Below, in pieces: positions 1-6,517 of a stretch of 6,830 nucleotides of DNA (within the stretch, counting starts at the first letter, position 1; the number at the start of each line of letters is the position of its first letter). The DNA lies in the NCBI GenBank assembly GCA_000715685.1, contig KL569385.1:27019-33848 (forward strand), given 5' to 3'. A program made the translations under genes and the position numbers. A model generated the notes under the pieces. It was not told where the DNA came from and did no database searches. It saw only the letters and a list, made by a program, of their open reading frames with translations. This DNA comes from Streptomyces lilacinus. GTDB taxonomy: Bacteria > Actinomycetota > Actinomycetes > Streptomycetales > Streptomycetaceae.

Positions 1-2476
1 CAGCCGGTCCGCCGAGAAGGTGCCCTTCCACGTCGTGCGGCAGCTCTTCCAACCGACCCTCGCCGCGATGCCCACGGCCGACCGGCAGGAGCTGCTGGGC
101 GGCTGGTACGACATCGCCGGCCCCGCGCTCGGCATCGCCCCGCCCGTCGGGCCGCAGGCCGACCCCCAGGGCGTGCGCGACGGCCTCGACTGGGTGATGA
201 CCCAACTCTCCCAGAACGGCCGACGGTTGGTCGTCGTCATCGACGACGCGCACTGGTGCGACCCCGAGTCCCTGGGCTGGCTCACCTCCTTCGCCGTGCG
301 GCTGGGCGAGCTGCCGCTGCTCGTCGTGATCGCCTACCGCCCGAAGGAACTTCCCGAGCACACCCCGGCCTTCCGCGAGTTGGTCGAGGGCCGCGGCGCC
401 CACCCGGTGGAGCTGCGCGCCCTCACGCCCGAGGCCGTGGCCGGCCTGGTGCGGGGCGCCCTCGGGCCCGGCGCCGACGATGCGTTCTGCCGCGAGGTGT
501 GGGCGGTCACCGCCGGAAACCCGTACGAGACCGTCGAGCTGATAGCCAAGGCACAGGACCGCGACCTGGACCCGGTCGAGGAGTCCGCCGCGCTGCTGCG
601 CGACCTGGGCGCCGCGGCCCGTGGGAAGGGTCTGGTCTCCCGGCTGGAGCAGCTCGGCTCCTCGGTCACCCGCTTCGCCTGGGCCGCGGCCGTCCTGGGC
701 ACGGAGATCGAGCCCCGGCTGGCCGCCAACCTCGCGGGCATGGGCCCCGCCGAGGCCTCCGACAACGCCGACCAGCTGCGTGAGGCCCGCATCCTCACCG
801 GCTCCACCACCCTGGAGTTCGTCCATCCCCTGATCGCCACCGCCGTCTACCGCGCCATCCCCGCGGCGACCCGCACCGCCATGCACGGCCAGGCCGCGTG
901 GCTGTCCGCCGACGCGGGCAAGGGCGTCGCCGTCTCGGCCCGACACCTGCTGGAGGTCCATCCCGAGGCCGGCGCCACCGTCGTCGCCCAGCTGCGGGCC
1001 GCGGCCCGCGAGCACCTGGCGGTCGGCGCGCCGGACGCCGCCCGGCGCTGCCTGGAGCGGGCGCTGCAGGAGCCGCCGCCGGAGGAGGAGCGCGCCACCC
1101 TGCTCTACGAGCTGGGCTGCGCCGCGCTGCTCACCTCGCCCCAGACCACGGTCAACCACCTGCGGACGGCCCTGGAGCTGCCCGGCCTCAGCGACGACCT
1201 CCGGGTCGACGCCACCTACCGGCTCTCCCAGGCCTACGCCCACAACAACCAGCTCCGCGAGGCCGCCGCCGTGGTGGCCGACCAGGCCTCCCGCACGCCC
1301 TCGGGCCCCGGCCGGATGCGCCTGCAGGCCGCCCACTACATGTGGAAGGGCATCCAGATCGAGGAGGACGACGCCCGGGGCCGGTCCCGGCGCATCGCCG
1401 AGCTCGCCGCCCGCCTCGACGGCCGGGACAACGCCGAGCGCGCCCTGCTCGTGCTGCGCGGCTTCGACGGCATGATCCGCGGCGAGAACGCCCTGGAGGT
1501 CACCGAGTTCATCGACCGGGCCCTGGTGGACGGCCGGCTCGCCGACGGCATGGGCTGGACCAACGTCGAGTGGGGCTTCGAGATCCCCAGCGTCGTCGGG
1601 ATCACCTACGCCTACTGCGACCGGCTCGACGAGGCGGAGGAGCTCTTCGACGACGCCGTGCGCGCCTTCGAGATCTCCGGCTGGAGCGGGGCCCACCTGG
1701 CCTTCGCCCATGACTTCCGGGGCATGGTCCTGCGCCGCCGGGGCGATCTCGTCCGGGCCGAGGAGTCCCTGCGCAAGGGGCTGGAGCTGGCCTCCCGTCT
1801 CGGTCCCGGGCTGCCCATCCACTGGGACGGCACGTGCATGTTGATCGACACCCTGCTCGCCCGGGGTCAGGTCGACGAGGCCCAGGTCGTCGCCGAGAAG
1901 AACGGCTTCGAGCCGCCGTACTCCCCGGCGATCGTCCTGCCCGACGCCGCCTGTCTGGCGGGTCGGCTGCTGCTGGCCAGGGGCAAGGCGAAGGAGGCCG
2001 TCGCCGAGCTCGAGGCCGCCGGGCGCAGGCTCGAGGAGCGCGGTCGGCACAACACCCTCTGGGCTCCCTGGGCGTTCGACCTGGCCGAAGCGTTGGCGGA
2101 CGACGAGCCCGAGCGGGCCCGGGAGCTGTCCGACGCGGCCCTGCGGCACGCCCATCGGTTCGGCACCGACACCGCGATCGGGGAGGCGCTGCGGAGATCC
2201 GCCCAGCTCGACGGGTTGACGGAGCGGCTGGCCAAGCTCGACAAGGCTGTTCGGCACCTGCGCCAGTCGCCCTGTCGCTACGAGTTCGCGGCGGCGCTGG
2301 TCGATCACGCTGTCGCGCTGCGCGCGGCCGGCCGCCCGGTCGAGGCGGTGGAGCGGCTCCAGGAGGGGCTGACCGTCGCCGAGCGCTGCGGTGCCGACGG
2401 CCTGGTCGGGACCGCCCGTGCGGAGCTGGAGGCCTGCGCCGCGCGGGGGGACGACCCCGAGGACCGAAGTGACTGA
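1..2476 (+). CDS. Large STAND/LAL-type ATPase (LuxR-family regulator lineage) lacking the C-terminal HTH; 5' partial
   Basis: The reading frame is open from base 2, so the true start lies left of the window; the GTG at base 20 is an internal Val codon. 824 residues are visible. Numbering from base 2, residues 7-16 (VPFHVVRQLF) match the conserved block after the P-loop in LAL ATPases; the Walker A motif itself is outside the window. Walker B is at about 76-82 (LVVVIDD), followed by AHWCD. A sensor-like segment ending YRP, the GNP motif (172-174) and FVHPL (273-277) follow. From about residue 300 onward the protein is Ala/Leu/Arg/Glu-rich and helical, TPR-like. Family members are typically ATP-dependent transcription activators ending in a LuxR HTH of about 65 residues. 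This one stops at DDPEDRSD, where that domain would begin, and no HTH is encoded before the next gene. DNA binding is therefore doubtful; a signalling ATPase or decayed regulator is possible. The family call is firm, the role unknown. Confidence 0.88.
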   Translation, partial: SRSAEKVPFHVVRQLFQPTLAAMPTADRQELLGGWYDIAGPALGIAPPVGPQADPQGVRDGLDWVMTQLSQNGRRLVVVIDDAHWCDPESLGWLTSFAVRLGELPLLVVIAYRPKELPEHTPAFRELVEGRGAHPVELRALTPEAVAGLVRGALGPGADDAFCREVWAVTAGNPYETVELIAKAQDRDLDPVEESAALLRDLGAAARGKGLVSRLEQLGSSVTRFAWAAAVLGTEIEPRLAANLAGMGPAEASDNADQLREARILTGSTTLEFVHPLIATAVYRAIPAATRTAMHGQAAWLSADAGKGVAVSARHLLEVHPEAGATVVAQLRAAAREHLAVGAPDAARRCLERALQEPPPEEERATLLYELGCAALLTSPQTTVNHLRTALELPGLSDDLRVDATYRLSQAYAHNNQLREAAAVVADQASRTPSGPGRMRLQAAHYMWKGIQIEEDDARGRSRRIAELAARLDGRDNAERALLVLRGFDGMIRGENALEVTEFIDRALVDGRLADGMGWTNVEWGFEIPSVVGITYAYCDRLDEAEELFDDAVRAFEISGWSGAHLAFAHDFRGMVLRRRGDLVRAEESLRKGLELASRLGPGLPIHWDGTCMLIDTLLARGQVDEAQVVAEKNGFEPPYSPAIVLPDAACLAGRLLLARGKAKEAVAELEAAGRRLEERGRHNTLWAPWAFDLAEALADDEPERARELSDAALRHAHRFGTDTAIGEALRRSAQLDGLTERLAKLDKAVRHLRQSPCRYEFAAALVDHAVALRAAGRPVEAVERLQEGLTVAERCGADGLVGTARAELEACAARGDDPEDRSD

Positions 2477-2490
2477 TCCGTCGGCGGGTT

Positions 2491-2541
2491 GACGAAAGGC
2501 GTTGACGAAGGGCGGGGCGAAAAGAGCGGGACGAAAGGCGG
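2491..2541. repeat. Four degenerate 13-bp tandem repeats in the convergent gap
   Basis: The 87-bp gap between the two converging genes holds GACGAAAGGCG at 2491-2501, GACGAAGGGCG at 2504-2514, a looser GCGAAAAAGAGCG copy at about 2518-2530, and GACGAAAGGCG again at 2531-2541. The spacing is 13 to 14 bp. I see no clear hairpin followed by a T-run for either gene, so no intrinsic terminator is called. The repeat may be a replication-slippage scar or a protein-binding array; nothing in the sequence decides this. Confidence 0.55.
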
Positions 2542-2563
2542 GCTGTCGGGTACGGGCCTCGGC

Positions 2564-3565
2564 TCAGGAGACCCGGCGGCCCGCCTTTTTCGCGGTGGTC
2601 TTCTTCGCCGTGCTGGACGTCGTGCTCTTCGCGGCAGTGCTCTTCGAGGCCGTGCTTTTGGCGGCGGTGCTTTTCGAAGCGGTGCTCTTGGCCGCGACGC
2701 TTTTCGCGGTGGCGGTTTTGGTCGCGGTCTTTTTGACCGCGGCCTTTTTCGTTCCTCTGCTCGATTCCGCGGCCTTCGCCTTCGGTGCCTCCTTCTTTCC
2801 GGCCGTCTCGATGGAGGCCTGCAGGGCGGCCATCAGGTCGATGACGTTGTCGGGCGCCGGGGTGGTCTTCTTCTTCGGCGCCGGCCGGTGGTCGAGGTGG
2901 GCGCTGATGAGCTCGCCGAGCGCGACCTCGTACTCGTCCTCGAGCTCGTCCAGGTCGAAGTCCTCGGAAAGGGTGTCCATCAGGCTCGTCGCCATCTTGA
3001 GCTCCTGCGGCCGCACGGTGACGGAGTCGGGCGGCGCCAGGCCCTGGCGGTCGCGGATCTCGTCGGGCCAGTACATCGTGTGCAGGGTCAGCATGTCCTC
3101 GTGGACGCGCAGCAGGGCCAGCGACTCCCGGGTGCGCAGCGCGATCTTGGTGACGGCGACGCGCTCGGTCTGCTTGAGGGTCTCCCGCAGCAGGACGTAC
3201 GGCTTGTTCGCCGCCGGGCTGTCGGGGGAGAGGTAGTACGAGGTCGCCAGCTGGAGGGGGTCGATGCGGTCGGCGTCGACGAAGGCGAGGACGTCGATGA
3301 GCTTCTTGCTGGGCAGGGGCAGTCCCGCCAGGTCGTTCTTGGTGACGACGGCGGTGTGGCCCTCGTCGTCCTCGTAGCCCCTGGCGACGTGCTCGTAGTC
3401 GATCTCCTTGTCGCAGGCGTCGCAGACGCGCTTGAGGTGGATCCGGCCGCCGTCCGCGTCGTGGACCTGGTGCAGCTTGAGGCCGTGTTCCTGGGTGGCG
3501 GCGTACAGCCGTACGGGTACGGAGACCAGCCCGAATCCGATCGCGCCTTTCCACATCGACCGCAT
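2564..3565 (-). CDS. ku: Ku, non-homologous end-joining DNA end-binding protein
   Basis: This 333-residue protein is a bacterial Ku. Ku forms a homodimeric ring that threads onto broken double-stranded DNA ends and recruits the NHEJ polymerase and ligase. The N-terminus (MWKGAIGFGLVSVPVRLY, from residue 4) is the Ku signature. Later family segments include KRVCDACDKEIDYEHVARGY (45-64), DVLAFVDADRIDPL (91-104) and LHTMYWPDEIRD (161-172). The segment VIDLMAALQASIE (241-253) matches the conserved short C-terminal region, which in studied bacterial Ku proteins helps recruit ligase. Residues from about 256 form a Lys/Ala/Ser/Thr tail of some 78 residues, like the DNA-binding tails of actinobacterial Ku. 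The start is the ATG at 3565-3563, preceded by GGAGGG with an 8-base spacer; the ATG three codons in is too far from that site. It is divergent from the polymerase gene, which supports a joint NHEJ role. Confidence 0.96.
   Translation of the reverse strand: MRSMWKGAIGFGLVSVPVRLYAATQEHGLKLHQVHDADGGRIHLKRVCDACDKEIDYEHVARGYEDDEGHTAVVTKNDLAGLPLPSKKLIDVLAFVDADRIDPLQLATSYYLSPDSPAANKPYVLLRETLKQTERVAVTKIALRTRESLALLRVHEDMLTLHTMYWPDEIRDRQGLAPPDSVTVRPQELKMATSLMDTLSEDFDLDELEDEYEVALGELISAHLDHRPAPKKKTTPAPDNVIDLMAALQASIETAGKKEAPKAKAAESSRGTKKAAVKKTATKTATAKSVAAKSTASKSTAAKSTASKSTAAKSTTSSTAKKTTAKKAGRRVS
2606..2698 (-). repeat. Coding repeat for the Ku tail (AAKSTASKST-type units)
   Basis: Ku residues 290-320 are a near-perfect pentapeptide array in which [A/S]KST[A] recurs, with a ten-residue higher-order unit alternating AAKST and ASKST. 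The DNA shows it on the plus strand as recurring GTGCTTTTGG/GTGCTCTTCG blocks. Flanking tail segments (273-289 and 320-328) are Lys-rich but less regular, with KK pairs. Such arrays commonly vary in copy number between strains through slippage, and they give a flexible cationic tail that can bind DNA non-specifically. Confidence 0.8.
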
Positions 3566-3597
3566 AGTTTTATCCCTCCACGGGGAATTCCTACCTT
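3566..3597. promoter_or_regulatory. Divergent ku / polymerase start region with both ribosome sites and candidate overlapping promoters
   Basis: Only 32 bp separate the two ATG codons, and this is one of the least GC-rich stretches of the window. On the minus strand GGAGGG lies 8 bases before the ku ATG. On the plus strand GGGGAA (3582-3587) lies 10 bases before the polymerase ATG. Candidate -10 boxes of the TAnnnT form face outward: TAGTTT at 3565-3570 (plus) and TAAGGT at 3598-3593 (minus). Each would give a leader of about 20 nt containing the ribosome site. No convincing -35 box is seen, so promoter placement is inference; the ribosome sites are read directly. Confidence 0.45.
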
Positions 3598-4503
3598 ATG
3601 CCCGCTTCTTCGGAGCGGCAGGTGGTGGAGGTCGAGGGCCGTCGGCTGTCGCTCTCCCACCTCGACCGGCTGCTCTTCCCCGCGTCGGGGCACACCAAGG
3701 CGCAGGTCCTCCGGTACTACGCCGCGATCGCCCCCGCGCTGCTGCCGCACGCCGTGGGCCGCGCGGCCTCGTTCGTCCGCGCGCCCGAGGGGACCTCCGG
3801 CGAGAGCTGGGTCGCCAAGACCCCGCCGAACGGCTCGCCCCGCTGGGTGCCGCGCGTGCCGGTCCGGCACAAGGACGGGGTCGCCGAACAGGTGATGATC
3901 GACTCCACCGCGGCCCTGATCGCCATGGTCAACCTCGGCGCGTACGAGCTGCACGTACCGCAGTGGACGGCGGCGGCCGGCCCCGAGGGGCACGACCGGC
4001 TCGTCCTCGACCTGGACCCCGGGCCCGGCGTCGACCTCGTCGTCTGCTGCCGCGTCGCCCAGCGGCTGCGCCAGCTCCTCGCCGACGACGGGCTCACCGC
4101 CTTCCCCGTCGTCTCCGGCGCCAAGGGGCTGCATCTGTACGCGCCCATCGCCCCCGCCTCCGGCCGGATCGCCGGGCACTACGCCAAGCGCCTGGCCGGC
4201 CGCATGATGAGCGAGCACCCGGGCCTCGTGGTCGTCTCCATGGTGCGTGCCGAGCGCAAGGGGAAGGTGCTCATCGACTGGTCCCAGAACGCCAGTGCGA
4301 AGACGACCGCCGCGCCGTACACCGTGCGCCTCCTGCCCGACCGGCCCGGCGTGGCCGCGCCCGTCAGCTGGGAGGAGGTCGCCGGCTGCCGGGACCCCGA
4401 GGACCTGGCCTTCACCCCGGAGGAGGTCCTCGACCGCTTCACCGCCGAGGGCGATCTCCTGGCCGGCCTCGCCGGCGACGACGACCGCGCCCCGCTTCCC
4501 TAG
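3598..4503 (+). CDS. ligD: Stand-alone LigD-type NHEJ primase/polymerase (archaeo-eukaryotic primase fold)
   Basis: This 301-residue protein matches the polymerase domain of LigD, which fills gaps and adds nucleotides, preferably ribonucleotides, at breaks held by Ku. The archaeo-eukaryotic primase motifs are all present. Motif I is LVLDLDPG, with metal-binding D138 and D140. Motif II is SGAKGLHLY (173-181), with H179. Motif III is IDWSQN, with D227. VNLGAYELHVPQW (111-123) is also typical of the family. The length equals the isolated polymerase domain, and no ligase or phosphoesterase domain is fused, so this is one part of a split LigD; the symbol is used in that sense only. The ATG at 3598 follows a modest GGGGAA ribosome site. 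The gene diverges from ku and ends 20 bp from the end of the convergent ligase gene. All catalytic residues are intact, so activity is expected. Confidence 0.94.
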   Translation: MPASSERQVVEVEGRRLSLSHLDRLLFPASGHTKAQVLRYYAAIAPALLPHAVGRAASFVRAPEGTSGESWVAKTPPNGSPRWVPRVPVRHKDGVAEQVMIDSTAALIAMVNLGAYELHVPQWTAAAGPEGHDRLVLDLDPGPGVDLVVCCRVAQRLRQLLADDGLTAFPVVSGAKGLHLYAPIAPASGRIAGHYAKRLAGRMMSEHPGLVVVSMVRAERKGKVLIDWSQNASAKTTAAPYTVRLLPDRPGVAAPVSWEEVAGCRDPEDLAFTPEEVLDRFTAEGDLLAGLAGDDDRAPLP

Positions 4504-4523
4504 CGACGAGGGCCCGGTGCCGC

Positions 4524-5486
4524 TCAGCCCAGGTCCGTCAGGTCCGGCCGCAACCGGTGCCACGTGGGCTGACGGAGGCGTCCCCCAGGCGTCCAGCCCG
4601 TGAAGGTCACCTCGGCGACCAGGCGGGGCTCGACCCAGTGCGCGCCGGTGACGTCGACCGGGTCACGGAAGGGCGAGCCGGCGCGGGCGAGGACGGCGAG
4701 GTAGCGGGCGAGGTCGCGGCGTTCGTACTCGGACAGCCCCGAGCCGACGGAGCCGGCGTAGCGCAGGCCCTCCGCGTCCCACAGGCCGGTGAGGACCGCG
4801 CCGGGCAGGCCGGTGAGCGCGCCCCGGCCCTCCGTCCAGCCGCCGATGACCACGTCGAGCGTGATGACGTGCTTGGTCTTGCGCCAGTCGGGTGACCGCA
4901 CGCCCGGGGTGTAGCGGGACGACAGCCGCTTGGCGACGACGCCCTCGAAGCCGCTGGCCAGGGTGGCCTCCCAGGCCCGCCGGCCGTGCCCCTCCAGGTG
5001 CGCGGGCGCCGACCAGGCGGGCCCGCCGAGGCCCAGGCCGGCGAGGACGGCCCGGCGGTCCCGGTAGGCGACGTCCAGCAGGGAGCCGCCGTCGAGGTGC
5101 ATGACGTCGAAGAGCATCAGACGGACGGGGTACTGCAGCGCCAGCTGGGCCGCGCGGCGCGGGTTCAGCACCCCCATGCGGCGCTGGAGCAGCCCGAAGT
5201 CGGGCCGCCCGGCCTCATCCAGGACCACGACCTCGCCGTCGAGCACGGCGGGCCGCCCGATCAGCTGCTCGCCGAGGCCCCGCAGTTCGGGATAGGTGGC
5301 GGTGGCGTCGTTGCCCGCCCGGGTGACCAGGCGGATCGTGCCGTCGCCGGGGACGTCGACGACGCAGCGCACCCCGTCCCACTTGACCTCGAAGCCCCAC
5401 GCGGCGTCCTCGCCCTCGGCGGGCAGCGGCGCCGGCGTGGCCAGCATCGGCCGGATGCGGGGGAGCGGCGGGGCGGGACCGCTCAC
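4524..5486 (-). CDS. ligD: ATP-dependent DNA ligase, LigD ligase-domain type (stand-alone)
   Basis: This 320-residue protein has the adenylation domain plus OB-fold of the NHEJ ligase class. Motif I is KWDGVR, with nucleotidyl-acceptor K35. Motif III is LDGE (82-85), IIIa is LFDV (125-128), motif IV is EGVVAK (181-186) and motif V is WRKTK (201-205). The C-terminal OB region includes GWTPGGRLRQPTWHRLR (297-313), the usual end of LigD/LigC ligases. The protein starts close to the family's PMLAT block (13-17). The start is the GTG at 5486-5484, which overlaps the TGA of the upstream PHP gene as GTGA and has no good ribosome site, so translation is probably coupled. The frame stays open far upstream, but only as a shadow of the PHP gene. 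Its job would be to seal Ku-bound ends; whether to call it LigC or split LigD is a naming question. Confidence 0.93.
   Translation of the reverse strand: MSGPAPPLPRIRPMLATPAPLPAEGEDAAWGFEVKWDGVRCVVDVPGDGTIRLVTRAGNDATATYPELRGLGEQLIGRPAVLDGEVVVLDEAGRPDFGLLQRRMGVLNPRRAAQLALQYPVRLMLFDVMHLDGGSLLDVAYRDRRAVLAGLGLGGPAWSAPAHLEGHGRRAWEATLASGFEGVVAKRLSSRYTPGVRSPDWRKTKHVITLDVVIGGWTEGRGALTGLPGAVLTGLWDAEGLRYAGSVGSGLSEYERRDLARYLAVLARAGSPFRDPVDVTGAHWVEPRLVAEVTFTGWTPGGRLRQPTWHRLRPDLTDLG
5483..5486 (-). promoter_or_regulatory. GTGA stop/start overlap coupling the PHP gene to the ligase gene
   Basis: On the minus strand the bases GTGA contain both the ligase start (GTG) and the PHP stop (TGA). The 20 bases before the GTG hold no good purine-rich ribosome site. 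Terminating ribosomes would therefore be the likely source of ligase initiation, giving linked amounts of the two proteins. Confidence 0.75.
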
Positions 5487-6496
5487 GTCGACCGGGTCCA
5501 GTCCAGCAGCCGGTCCGCCGGCCAGGTGGTGACGATCCGGTCGGCGGGCACGCCGCACTCCTCGGCGCGGGCGCAGCCGTAGATCTGCCAGTCCAGCTGG
5601 CCGGGGGCGTGGGCGTCGCTGTCGATCGAGAACAGCACCCCGGCGTCGAGCGCCCGCCGCAGCAGCCTGCGCGGCGGGTCGAGCCGCTCGGGCCGGCAGT
5701 TGATCTCCACGGCGGTGTCGAAGCGCGCGCACGCCGCGAAGACCAGGTCCGCGTCGAACTCCGACTCCGGGCGCCCCGCCCCGCCGTGCAGCCGCCCGGT
5801 GCAGTGCCCGAGGACGTCCACGAGCGGGCTGGCGACGGCCGAGACCATGCGGCGGGTCATGCTCTCGGCGTCCATCCGCAGCTTGGAGTGGACCGAGGCG
5901 ACCACCACGTCCAGCCGCTCCAGCAGCTCCCGCTCCTGGTCCAGCGAGCCGTCGGCCAGGATGTCGCACTCGATGCCGGTCAGCAGCCGGAACCCGTCGC
6001 CGAGCCGCTCGTTGACCTCGGCGACGACCTCGAGCTGGGCGCGCAGCCGCTCGGCCGACAGCCCGCGGGCCACCGTCAGCCGGGGGGAGTGGTCGGTGAG
6101 CGCGGCCCACTCGTGGCCGAGCGCCCGGGCCGCCCGCGCCATCTCCTCGATCGGGCTGCCGCCGTCCGACCAGTCGGAGTGCAGATGACAGTCGCCGCGC
6201 AGCGCCGCCCGCAGCGCGCGACCGCCCTCGGTCAGCGGGCCGCCGGCCTCCTCCTCCAGCCGCGCCAGGTAGTCGGGCACCTCGCCCCGCAGCGCCTGCG
6301 CCGCCACCGCGGCGGTCTTGGGGCCGATGCCCTTGAGGTCCGTCAGGGAGCCGGCCTCCGCGCGGCGGCGCACCTCCGTCTCCGGCAGCGGGGCGAGCAC
6401 GCCGGCGGCCGTGCGGAAGGCCTTCACCCGGTACGTCGGTGCCTGGGTGCGCTCCAGGAGGAACGCGATGCGCTCCAGCGCCTCCACGGGGTCCAT
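5483..6496 (-). CDS. HhH-PHP phosphoesterase (PolX-like without the polymerase palm)
   Basis: This 337-residue protein has two parts. Residues 2-35 resemble the 8-kDa N-terminal region of family X polymerases, followed by a helix-hairpin-helix (LTDLKGIGPK, 51-60) that would bind DNA backbone without sequence specificity. Residues from about 101 form a PHP domain with its metal ligands intact: H104 and H106 (HLH), D111, H136 (TDH), E176 (GIE), H203 (SVH), H231 (GH), D294 and H296 (SDAH). In bacterial PolX the PHP domain gives a metal-dependent 3'-5' exonuclease or 3'-end-processing activity. The nucleotidyltransferase palm that normally lies between the two parts is absent, so DNA synthesis is not expected. 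The start is the ATG at 6496-6494, with GGAGGT (6508-6503) 6 bases upstream. It is the first gene of a two-gene operon with the ligase. A nucleotide or histidinol-phosphate phosphatase role is a less likely alternative, given the HhH. Confidence 0.88.
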   Translation of the reverse strand: MDPVEALERIAFLLERTQAPTYRVKAFRTAAGVLAPLPETEVRRRAEAGSLTDLKGIGPKTAAVAAQALRGEVPDYLARLEEEAGGPLTEGGRALRAALRGDCHLHSDWSDGGSPIEEMARAARALGHEWAALTDHSPRLTVARGLSAERLRAQLEVVAEVNERLGDGFRLLTGIECDILADGSLDQERELLERLDVVVASVHSKLRMDAESMTRRMVSAVASPLVDVLGHCTGRLHGGAGRPESEFDADLVFAACARFDTAVEINCRPERLDPPRRLLRRALDAGVLFSIDSDAHAPGQLDWQIYGCARAEECGVPADRIVTTWPADRLLDWTRST

Positions 6497-6502
6497 GGCA
6501 CC

Positions 6503-6508
6503 ACCTCC
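6503..6508 (-). promoter_or_regulatory. Ribosome binding site fixing the PHP start
   Basis: GGAGGT on the minus strand sits 6 bases before the ATG at 6496. It decides between this start and an in-frame ATG 15 codons upstream (6541), whose extra residues (Arg-, Trp- and Gly-rich) do not resemble the family and which has no comparable site. Confidence 0.8.
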
Positions 6509-6517
6509 ACACCACCA

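Noticed and set aside
2441..2480. A frameshift at the G-run (2445-2450) hiding the missing HTH of the regulator
   Set aside because: Reading the two other frames past the run gives short tails (ending ...TDPSAG and ...RGPK) without any LuxR HTH residues, so a one-base error does not restore the domain.
2477..2563. An intrinsic terminator between the regulator and ku
   Set aside because: The gap has repeats but no stable GC stem followed by a T-run in either direction. The CCTTTTTCG next to it lies within the ku coding sequence.
1602..3554. A 650-codon open frame on the minus strand crossing the regulator and ku
   Set aside because: Its translation is Arg/Pro/Ala-rich with no family resemblance, and it runs across two well-supported genes. 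It is the usual shadow frame of very GC-rich DNA.
3598..6496. A canonical LigD 3'-phosphoesterase domain
   Set aside because: I searched the polymerase, ligase and PHP translations for the HxxxYDLRLE-type signature and found none. Only the PHP-type phosphoesterase is present.
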